A stretch of 7,595 nt of DNA from Christensenella sp. UBA3798 (GTDB taxonomy: Bacteria > Bacillota > Clostridia > Christensenellales > CAG-1252): positions 1-7,595 of the forward strand of contig DFEQ01000093.1 in assembly GCA_002368735.1 (NCBI GenBank). The letters run 5' to 3'. Below are positions 1-6,189 of the stretch, in pieces. The stretch's first letter is position 1. Each line of letters starts with the position of its first letter. The notes under the pieces were generated by a model, which saw only the letters and a list, made by a program, of their open reading frames with translations, searched no databases and was not told the DNA's origin. The position numbers and the translations under genes are program-made.

Positions 1-63
1 CCCCACACCGGTGGTATCTGTGGGTATGCGGTAAAAAAGATGTTAATTACAAATAATAGTTAG
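1..63 (+). CDS. Possible C-terminal tail of a plus-strand gene (partial)
   Basis: Frame 1 is open from the window edge to a TAG stop at 61-63 and would encode about 20 residues ending GYAVKKMLITNNS. The other two plus frames stop at 31-33 and 52-54. The main support is context: a strong hairpin followed by a T-run begins at base 64, immediately after the stop, which is where an intrinsic terminator for a plus-strand gene would sit. The fragment is too short to assign to a family, and a 20-codon open frame can occur by chance. If real, the gene converges on the minus-strand operon that ends near 600. Confidence 0.3.
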   Translation, partial: PHTGGICGYAVKKMLITNNS

Positions 64-105
64 TTTTTCGCTTCGAAGACTTTGTCTGAGAAGCGAAAAA
101 TTTTT
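64..105 (+). terminator. Strong hairpin with T-run, probable intrinsic terminator
   Basis: An 11-bp perfect inverted repeat (TTTTTCGCTTC at 64-74 with GAAGCGAAAAA at 90-100) encloses a 15-nt segment. That segment folds further: a GA/GA internal loop (75-76 with 88-89), then AGAC (77-80) pairing with GTCT (84-87) over a TTT loop. The stem is followed at once by TTTTT (101-105) on the plus strand. On the minus strand the stem is followed by CTAAC, so termination should act on plus-strand transcripts coming from outside the window. The lower stem is rich in A-T pairs, which is why certainty is moderate. Confidence 0.6.
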
Positions 106-596
106 CACACTTCAAATGTTTAAAGAGCTAAATTGCAAACTGCTAGAGAACATCGGATCCATACGCCTCAAAAGGGAAAAAAGCCGAATTATGGAAGAAT
201 ATAACGCATTTTTGCCTTAATTCCGCCAAATGCTTGTTCAAAACCATTCACAAAAAATTTTTTCGAAAGAACCACGCGCCTTACGAAGCCCTCCAAAGTG
301 CACAAATTGTTCATAAGTCCAACGAAAAAACAAGTACACACTCCTGCGATTTATCTGCGATCACAATCCACAATGCCGTTTTAACGCACTCTAAGGCACC
401 AAATTTAAACGTTTATCTTTTTCTCGATAAAATACTCGACAGAACATTTTTCGTTGAAATTTGGGCAAGTTTTACGATCGTTGATTTTGCACTCACCCCA
501 AAGAAACACACCCGACGTCCCGTAAAAGCTTCAAAAAGAACGAGAGCGCAGGAGCGGTGTAAACCGGTGACGCGCTTTAAAAAGATTATTTTTCAG
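106..596. other. AT-rich intergenic region with no supportable gene
   Basis: About 490 bp lie between two terminators. The only long open frame starts at a TTG at 234 with no Shine-Dalgarno site. It runs through the terminator at 597-625 and 19 bp into the end of the minus-strand gene, and its translation is a basic, low-plausibility protein with no recognisable motif. On the minus strand I see only very short frames. A symmetric A6T6 tract lies at 252-263 and is probably intrinsically bent DNA. I looked for a tRNA, tmRNA-like 3' end, SRP-like loop, tandem repeats or CRISPR-like spacing and found none. A diverged small RNA or a decayed gene cannot be excluded. Confidence 0.6.
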
Positions 597-625
597 AAAA
601 AAACGGCGTTTGACCGCCGCTTTTT
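597..625 (-). terminator. Intrinsic terminator of the Ig-like protein operon
   Basis: Read on the minus strand, an A5 tract and G precede CGGCG, a six-base loop GTCAAA, then CGCCG and a run of seven T. The five G-C pairs are extended by a G-U wobble and five A-U pairs, giving a stem of about 11 bp leading into the U-run. It lies 22 bp beyond the TAA stop of the 749-residue gene. The plus strand has a similar shape (A7, stem, C, T5) with one mismatch, so it could act weakly in both directions. Confidence 0.88.
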
Positions 626-646
626 CTTTCGTGTGTGCCGACGCTT

Positions 647-2896
647 TTACTCAACGACGACGTAATTGAATGCACATTCAAACCTGCGGCGCGAGCGATC
701 CGTCATAATATAAATCACGCGCTTGTTGTAAACGCCGACCGACGACGTATCAAACCCTTCCACCATACCCTGGCTAAACGTGAGCTCCTCTCTGCTGCCG
801 TCGGCATAATTCATATACAAGTGCATCACAGAAGGATCCATGACGTCTCCCACTCTATATTCCACGGTAGGCGCGTCGGTCTCCAAGGAGATGCCGCTTG
901 CAACGGGTCCGGAAATAATAACGGCACAATTATTTGTGGTAAAGCCAAACAGCGCGACACGCATGTAGTAAGTATTCGGAATCTCCGGATAAAAGTCGGA
1001 AGCAAACGTGTATTCCGCCCCAAACTCCTCTACCGCCCTCTTCAAAGACATATACTCGGTGATATAGCCTTCGGAATAATTGAGCGTGATGGTAATGCGA
1101 GAAAGATCGAATTCATCCGCGGGATCAAGTTTGACCCACGTCGGGATCGAAATGCCCGTAAGCCCCTCTATCCGATTATCTCGCACCACGACCGACTGCT
1201 GTATATTCAGCCCCGCATAAGTAAAAGTCACTATCTGTGCGCCCAGCTGCCCAGGCACGTAGTCATTCGTCACGGCGGGATCGCTCAACGACACCCACCC
1301 GAAACGATAGCCGTACCCGTAACTAACATAAAGCGCCGCATCCCCGGGCAAAACCAAACTCTCGGAAGAAAAGAAGGTCAAGTCATTCCATTTATCTAAG
1401 GAAAGGATCTCTGTCGCAACGTCGGCAAGATCGGGATCCTTTACCAATATATCGATTTCAATAGAGCATCCGCCATAGGCGAGGACAAGCGTTTGCGGCC
1501 CCGAGGCTGCTATATCGTAGCCGGAAACAAGCTCCGCTGTTATCGGCAACCGCTCAACGCGATAGCCGTAACCGTAGATCGCAGAAAATTGTGCATTCTC
1601 ATAGTCCAACTCTTCGCCACGGGAGGGAACGCCGTTGCGCGCACCCTTCCAAATCGTACTGAGATCCGTAACCGTGCCTGCCACCTCTTCCGTAACAACA
1701 CGTAGTGTAACCGAAGCGGATGAGCCCATGTAGTCTATAGTGAAGTCAACGGCGGCGACCGCCTCCTCAAACGGCCCCACCCCACCGCGAACCATATCGG
1801 CAGAAAGAGGCAGCTCTATCGTGCCCGAGAAGAAAGCGTAATCCACTAAAACGGTAAAAGCCGAAAGATCCGGAGTCTCTCCGACCTTATAAACCAAGCG
1901 TTCGGCCCTAAGCGAAAGCGAGCTCAAGACGTGCTGCGCGCCTTTGGGATAAGTTTCAACCGAACAAACGAAAGGTACGCCGTAATATAGGAGCGTGATC
2001 TCGGCATCGTACATTCCTGCGGCTTCCGGGAGCTCCGCGGTGGTGATCAAGACGTTTTCATCATGAAAGGGAACGATTTCCGTCCTGCCGTCATTGAACG
2101 TAGCAAGAAAATTGATCGCCCCGAAAACGTTATTTTTGTCCAACGGCGCACCTTGCTCCGCAAGCAGGATACCCATCGGCTGGAAAGAAACAACACGCTG
2201 AATGACGGTGTAAGAGTATTCGACAATTATGCCTTGATAGGTCAGCAAAATATTATAATCTCCACACAAGCGGGTGGTAAAGCCGGGCGCTTGAGACTTC
2301 GTGATCGGCGCGGAACGGATGATCTCGCCGTTGTAATACAGGTCAAATACGCCCCTAGTGGGGAAAGGATCGTTCGGCTCGTATTCCAACGGCAGGGTGC
2401 CTTCCCTCACGTATAGCGCGATATCGCTCAGCGCAACCACGTTTATCTTTGCGGAGACCCGCCATTTGCCATAGGCAACCGTAACGGTCTGCTCTCCGGG
2501 CGTAGAGGGGTCAAGCCCCGAAAGCATCTTTGGCGAAACCTCTTCTCGGTGGACGAGCCCCGCCTTGGTCGTCGCCTTGATATTGAAGCCGCCCGTGTAC
2601 GCCTCGCCTTCCAAGAGGATGACCTCACCCTCGACCTCCACCGATTTCACGGGGAGGGTCAAGAACAACCCGAGGAAGATGCCGACCGCGACGAGAACTA
2701 ACGCCGCGACGGCCGTGGCTGCACGCCAATGCTCAAGGAGCCATCGTCCGAACACACAGAACGCTCTGCCAAACGCCTTTGCGCCCGTGGCTATGCCTCT
2801 GCCCACAGCGGCAAAGAAGGCGCCGACCTTACGAAAGACCGCGCCGAGCGTCGCCCAAATACGTAGGTTTTTAAATTTTTCCCAATAGTTTTTCAT
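647..2896 (-). CDS. Single-pass membrane protein with about eight bacterial Ig-like (Big_3 type) domains
   Basis: 749 residues, complete. Residues 1-58 form a basic, aromatic- and glycine-rich cytoplasmic segment with recurring VGRG, FGRA and FGRW motifs. Residues 59-81 form one hydrophobic helix. The positive-inside pattern predicts an outside C-terminus. The ectodomain splits into about eight units of 75-90 residues (83-156, 157-234, 235-318, 319-405, 406-488, 489-574, 575-664, 665-749). These show Big_3-like landmarks: a Y.VGE/GD turn, a V.Y..G strand, an LT..MV.GFD..S.G turn and a closing VTYGG strand. Unit 8 is the clearest; units 3 and 7 are diverged. There is no sorting motif, enzyme motif or C-terminal anchor. 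The gene starts 29 bp after the upstream paralogue, with an AGGA site 8 nt before the ATG, and ends just before a terminator. Surface adhesion or envelope scaffolding is inferred from domain type; the ligand is unknown. Confidence 0.9.
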   Translation of the reverse strand: MKNYWEKFKNLRIWATLGAVFRKVGAFFAAVGRGIATGAKAFGRAFCVFGRWLLEHWRAATAVAALVLVAVGIFLGLFLTLPVKSVEVEGEVILLEGEAYTGGFNIKATTKAGLVHREEVSPKMLSGLDPSTPGEQTVTVAYGKWRVSAKINVVALSDIALYVREGTLPLEYEPNDPFPTRGVFDLYYNGEIIRSAPITKSQAPGFTTRLCGDYNILLTYQGIIVEYSYTVIQRVVSFQPMGILLAEQGAPLDKNNVFGAINFLATFNDGRTEIVPFHDENVLITTAELPEAAGMYDAEITLLYYGVPFVCSVETYPKGAQHVLSSLSLRAERLVYKVGETPDLSAFTVLVDYAFFSGTIELPLSADMVRGGVGPFEEAVAAVDFTIDYMGSSASVTLRVVTEEVAGTVTDLSTIWKGARNGVPSRGEELDYENAQFSAIYGYGYRVERLPITAELVSGYDIAASGPQTLVLAYGGCSIEIDILVKDPDLADVATEILSLDKWNDLTFFSSESLVLPGDAALYVSYGYGYRFGWVSLSDPAVTNDYVPGQLGAQIVTFTYAGLNIQQSVVVRDNRIEGLTGISIPTWVKLDPADEFDLSRITITLNYSEGYITEYMSLKRAVEEFGAEYTFASDFYPEIPNTYYMRVALFGFTTNNCAVIISGPVASGISLETDAPTVEYRVGDVMDPSVMHLYMNYADGSREELTFSQGMVEGFDTSSVGVYNKRVIYIMTDRSRRRFECAFNYVVVE

Positions 2897-2904
2897 TGTC
2901 GTTA

Positions 2905-2908
2905 TCCT
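2905..2908 (-). promoter_or_regulatory. Shine-Dalgarno site for the second Ig-like gene
   Basis: AGGA on the minus strand lies 8 nt upstream of the ATG at 2896, in the 29-bp gap after the upstream stop codon. It fixes the start and shows that this gene is translated by normal initiation, unlike the first gene of the operon, which has no such site. No promoter is visible in the gap, so co-transcription is expected. Confidence 0.75.
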
Positions 2909-2925
2909 ATTGCGACTCGCCGTCC

Positions 2926-5547
2926 TTATTCTTGTTGCGCGGTAACGGTATAGTTATACACCACACCCTTGCCGCCGTAAGAGATCGTAACGGAATGCGC
3001 ACCCGCAATATCCGTACTAAAATCCGGCGCCATGTCCGCCGTTACGGGGAGGCGCTCCAAACCGTTTTTATAATAGAGAATCAAGTTTACGCCCGAGAGC
3101 TCGTCCCCCTCGGTATATGCACTCTTGGAGCCGCTCTCGATCTCGATGCGCTTCAGCACGTTATCTCCGCTCCCCGAGACAAAATTGACAAAAAAACCGC
3201 AGGTGCAGCCGCGATAGGTCGCCGTCGCACGAGAAAGCCCCTCCCGCGATAGGTCAAGCATTGACGAGTCTACGCTCACTTCGCTCGAGCCGAGGAGAAT
3301 GGTCTCCTTGCGATAGCCATACCCGTAGGTCACGGTTAAGACGACCTGCGACAGATCGGGCGCCACCCCGACGTCCGCCATCACGGTATCGGGGATGACG
3401 GCTACTGCCGTCACGAGATCCTTATCCGACAAGGCGTGCACTTCAACCGTAAGTTCCTTTTGCACCTCACCGTACGACAATAGGATCGTCTGCAATCCCG
3501 CCTCGTCGAAGGGTCCTCCCGAGAGCGTCACGCCCTCGCCGTTAAGGGGGATAGAACTCGATGCATAGCCGTAGCCCAGCGTCAACACCGCTTTATATTT
3601 CGCGCGGTCTATATCCATGACCGTATCGCCGACAAAGAGAAGCGGGGAGAAATTCGCGACCGAGATGTCCGTCACGCGAGTTTTATCCTCTTCGCCGATC
3701 AAACGGTAAAAAACCTCGCAACTTTGTCCTCCGTAGGTCACGGTCATTCGCTTCTCCCCCGCGGAGGAAGAATCAAATTCAAAGACGGCTTCGGCAAACG
3801 GTAGGACGCTTGACGAGCGCCCTCCACCGTAGACGACAAATAGCCTCATGCTCTCCGTCGCGAGCTCGTCGCCTACTACGTAAAGACTACGCATTCCGCT
3901 CACAGAGATCGACGTGACCCTTGCGGCGTATTCCGCGGACAGCACACGCACGCGACCATCCACCGTCGCACCCGAGTAGGTGACAGTTAAAGGAACGTCC
4001 ATGTAGTCGCCCTCGATCTCCTCGGGAAGATCCAAAGTCACCCACGCCGCCTGACAATCCACAATGTCGGGAGCGAGATATTTATAGTTGATCCCTACCT
4101 GCACGCCCGTTGCGTCGATGGGGTCCCCCCATACAATGGGGGAGAAGGTTCCGGAGAGAGAGATGCTCTCCACTGCGGCAACATTCTCATCCTCGGGGTA
4201 CACGCACACAGCAAAATTAGTCGTGCGCCTACGAAAAAACACCTTTTGGATGATATCTCCCACGTCGGAAGTACGGTACTCGAGCACCAAGCGATCTGTC
4301 ATAATGCGCACATAACGGTCTCCCGTCGCCTCCACGACAATCTCCTTCTTGGCGGTCACCGTCGAGAGAGGGATACTCTCCCGCTGTTCCGAACCGTCAG
4401 GCGCATTCTCGTATATCACAATGAGCTCACCAAGCCCGTCAAAATCGCTGTTTTGTCGAACGGCAGCAGTAAATCCGAAGGGCGTAGCACTGACGATTGT
4501 AGGTAAAACGCGATAGGAATAGCTGTCCTTGACCCCCGAAACCACGACCTCTATCTGCTTTTCGCCCGCCGTCGCGGTGCTGAAATCCGGGAAATTCTCG
4601 CTAGTAAGCGAGATAGTATCTGAAGTGCCGTCGTCATATGTCAAAACGCCCTCTCCCGTATCGGGGAGAACGTCGCCCTTTTCATAAATCGCAGGAAGGC
4701 TGCTCGCCGTGAGCGCAAAGGACGCCACCGTTTTCCTGACAAAATACTTATAATCGCACTCCAATCCACTATACGCCACCATTGCTACAAATTCACCACC
4801 TTTGGCGGTGGAAAAATCAGAGACGTTATTGGCAAACAAAGTGGCATAATTGATATTTCCACTTTCGTACGTCACCTTTATTTGGGCGCCCGTTACGCTG
4901 AGAGGCTCGCCGACGGCGTATTCCTTCTTGGCATCGATGAGCTCGATGGAAACGCGCACGTCTTTCTTCACCGTGATGATGAAGGAAGTCGATGCGCCGA
5001 GATAGGTGACCGACACGTTCTGCGTTCCTACGTAGCTGGGATCGAACCCGCCGAGCATGCTCGGCGTCACCGTGAGCCCATCCGCCGTCGTCCCATCCGA
5101 AAAGACTGCAGAGAAGGTGACCGTCGAAGGGAAGGCCTTGTCCTTATACAGCGTTCTGGGGACGGTATCGGCGTCAAGCGTGATGGACGTTGCCTTCAAT
5201 GGGTGCACCGTAACGGCGACCGACGCGACGAATTCACCGTAGGTGACCTTTACTATCACGGTGCCCGCAGTAGATGTATTGAAGCCCGAGACCATCTCTT
5301 CGGTGATGGGTATCTCGGTAAAGGTCGTCGCATCCGAATACATTTTGAGGTTGCCCTGAACGCTCAGCGTCTCTCCGATGTAATAATCAGTCTTAAAATC
5401 GTCGGAAACCGCGGCATAAGGTTTATTCGTTTCGGAAGAATTGCCGCAAGCGGGAAAGATGAGCACACAGAACAAAAGAAGGAAGGCGATCGATAGCGTG
5501 GCGACCGTCCGAAATGCCTTTCTCTGTACGTATGGAAACTCTTTCAT
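2926..5547 (-). CDS. Lipoprotein with about ten tandem bacterial Ig-like (Big_3 type) domains
   Basis: About 873 residues counted from the ATG at 5547. A lysine/arginine n-region, a hydrophobic core (about 15-31) and the lipobox FPAC give a predicted lipidated Cys34; Phe at -3 is a little unusual. Ten Ig-like units follow at about 40-117, 118-196, 197-273, 274-350, 351-453, 454-540, 541-621, 622-706, 707-792 and 793-873. Typical landmarks are Y.VGE/GD.L, a VTY.DG strand, MVSGF(N/D)TS.AG and a closing VTYGG strand. Unit 5 is long and degenerate. There is no catalytic motif and no C-terminal anchor, so the protein should be a rod tethered by its N-terminal lipid. An in-frame ATG at 5556 would add three residues, but it overlaps the promoter's -10 box and neither ATG has a Shine-Dalgarno site. 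I therefore prefer 5547. This is the first gene of a two-gene operon with a paralogous TM-anchored partner. Binding partner unknown. Confidence 0.9.
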   Translation of the reverse strand: MKEFPYVQRKAFRTVATLSIAFLLLFCVLIFPACGNSSETNKPYAAVSDDFKTDYYIGETLSVQGNLKMYSDATTFTEIPITEEMVSGFNTSTAGTVIVKVTYGEFVASVAVTVHPLKATSITLDADTVPRTLYKDKAFPSTVTFSAVFSDGTTADGLTVTPSMLGGFDPSYVGTQNVSVTYLGASTSFIITVKKDVRVSIELIDAKKEYAVGEPLSVTGAQIKVTYESGNINYATLFANNVSDFSTAKGGEFVAMVAYSGLECDYKYFVRKTVASFALTASSLPAIYEKGDVLPDTGEGVLTYDDGTSDTISLTSENFPDFSTATAGEKQIEVVVSGVKDSYSYRVLPTIVSATPFGFTAAVRQNSDFDGLGELIVIYENAPDGSEQRESIPLSTVTAKKEIVVEATGDRYVRIMTDRLVLEYRTSDVGDIIQKVFFRRRTTNFAVCVYPEDENVAAVESISLSGTFSPIVWGDPIDATGVQVGINYKYLAPDIVDCQAAWVTLDLPEEIEGDYMDVPLTVTYSGATVDGRVRVLSAEYAARVTSISVSGMRSLYVVGDELATESMRLFVVYGGGRSSSVLPFAEAVFEFDSSSAGEKRMTVTYGGQSCEVFYRLIGEEDKTRVTDISVANFSPLLFVGDTVMDIDRAKYKAVLTLGYGYASSSIPLNGEGVTLSGGPFDEAGLQTILLSYGEVQKELTVEVHALSDKDLVTAVAVIPDTVMADVGVAPDLSQVVLTVTYGYGYRKETILLGSSEVSVDSSMLDLSREGLSRATATYRGCTCGFFVNFVSGSGDNVLKRIEIESGSKSAYTEGDELSGVNLILYYKNGLERLPVTADMAPDFSTDIAGAHSVTISYGGKGVVYNYTVTAQQE

Positions 5548-5554
5548 ATCGACC

Positions 5555-5584
5555 ATTATAGGTGATTTTCCGCGTACGTGTCAA
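5555..5584 (-). promoter_or_regulatory. Consensus sigma-A promoter for the Ig-like operon
   Basis: On the minus strand TTGACA (5584-5579) is followed after 18 nt by TATAAT (5560-5555), both exact matches to the housekeeping consensus. Upstream (about 5585-5640) the DNA is rich in A and T tracts and could serve as an UP element. The -10 box is separated by only 7 nt from the ATG at 5547, so transcription should begin at about 5549-5547. I see no operator-like inverted repeat over the promoter. The 137-bp gap between the two flanking genes (5557-5693) otherwise holds only a T-run at about 5667-5677 on the minus strand. Confidence 0.85.
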
Positions 5585-5693
5585 GATAGCATCGCAGTAA
5601 AAATCAACCATTTTTTATCTTTTAGCCGGAAATTATCACAAAAACGTCCGAAAACACCATTTTGGCAAAAAAAGAAGGGGGGATCGGAACGTA

Positions 5694-6101
5694 TCAAGCG
5701 TCCAAGCGCGCTTGGAGATAGGCCGCTTGGCGGTCGGCAAAGAGGTCGGTGGGGGAAATGCCGCGCTCTGCGCGGTATTTTTTTATACGCGGAATGCGGA
5801 CGATGAGCTGCGACATAGAAACCACCAAGAGGTAAAAGGGACCGTACAAGAGCGACAGAAGGAAAAAGCCGTATTGCTTGGGGGTGACGGTGCGCGGCTC
5901 GGGCGACCTTTCCGAGATAAAGGCGAAAGTGCCGAGCGAAAAGGTGAAGGAATAGCCGTGATACAGGACGATCATGCCGCGATAGGTGCGGACGCGCGAC
6001 TTAGGCAAAAGAATAAGCGCCATAACGCCGCCCACGACGGTCTGCAAGGCGCACCAGGTGACCGATAGCAAAAATATCAAAATGCCTTTCAAAACTTTCA
6101 T
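5694..6101 (-). CDS. Small membrane protein resembling an HExGH-type family but lacking the metal motif
   Basis: 135 residues, complete, with an AGGA site 6 nt before the ATG and a TGA stop. A hydrophobic segment covers residues 4-32, a second spans about 43-62, and a third covers 79-101. The C-terminus is basic and probably cytoplasmic. The order of motifs matches a small-membrane-protein family I recall from Clostridia and Bacteroidales: W..PQT..G (here W16CALQT), SLG.F.F (here S55LGTFAF), HE.GH..QS..LGPLYL (here K75QYGFFLLS then GPFYLL) and a closing FYTE.WAD (here F121ADRQA). The two histidines and the glutamate of HE.GH are replaced by Lys, Gln and Phe, so no metal site should form. The family match is from memory and unverified; function unknown. 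It lies 87 bp after ftsH on the same strand and may be read from it. Confidence 0.75.
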   Translation of the reverse strand: MKVLKGILIFLLSVTWCALQTVVGGVMALILLPKSRVRTYRGMIVLYHGYSFTFSLGTFAFISERSPEPRTVTPKQYGFFLLSLLYGPFYLLVVSMSQLIVRIPRIKKYRAERGISPTDLFADRQAAYLQARLDA

Positions 6102-6107
6102 TCTTCG

Positions 6108-6111
6108 TCCT
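6108..6111 (-). promoter_or_regulatory. Shine-Dalgarno site for the small membrane protein
   Basis: AGGA on the minus strand, 6 nt upstream of the ATG at 6101. It supports this ATG as the start. I found no convincing -35/-10 pair in the 87-bp spacer, so read-through from ftsH is the simplest source of the message. Confidence 0.6.
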
Positions 6112-6133
6112 ATCGCTTGTTTTAAGGGACTCG

Positions 6134-6189
6134 TAGGGACTTTCCAGGGAGAAAGCCCCCACGGTTCGGAATCTTACTCTAGGGACTTT
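6134..6189 (-). repeat. Direct repeats and hairpin in the ftsH downstream spacer
   Basis: On the minus strand AAAGTCCCTA occurs twice (6189-6180 and 6143-6134), and a further AGTCCC lies at 6131-6126. Between the two copies is the complementary GGGCTTTC (6158-6151). It pairs with GAAAGTCCC (6144-6136) as an 8-bp stem with a 6-nt loop and one bulged base. It could instead pair with the upstream AAAGTCCC copy. A further small stem (GGACT with AGTCC, 6195-6183) covers the ftsH stop codon. No U-run follows any of these stems, so a standard intrinsic terminator is not indicated. The structure could slow, protect or process the transcript. Confidence 0.5.

Noticed and set aside
234..665. 143-codon open frame on the plus strand starting with TTG
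   Set aside because: There is no Shine-Dalgarno site, it starts with TTG, it runs through a strong intrinsic terminator and overlaps the end of the minus-strand gene. Its translation is a motif-less basic sequence.
635..1399. 254-codon plus-strand open frame
   Set aside because: It lies antisense to the Ig-repeat gene, whose domain pattern clearly sets the coding strand. The translation is rich in His and Arg and has no recognisable domain.
4882..5496. 204-codon plus-strand open frame
   Set aside because: It is antisense to the signal peptide and first three units of the lipoprotein, and has the His/Arg/Asp-rich composition of a shadow frame.
647..5547. Repeated Ig-like units as a possible DNA-level tandem repeat or phase-variable locus
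   Set aside because: The units are diverged in protein and DNA sequence. Only short motifs such as YGYGYR are shared, so recent tandem duplication or slippage is not supported.
5423..5611. 62-codon minus-strand open frame across the Ig operon promoter
   Set aside because: It overlaps the lipoprotein start in another frame and spans the -35 and -10 boxes. No motif or Shine-Dalgarno site supports it.
6160..6172. GGTTCGGAATC resembling a tRNA T-arm
   Set aside because: The flanking bases do not form the required 5-bp T stem and no acceptor or anticodon arm is present around it.
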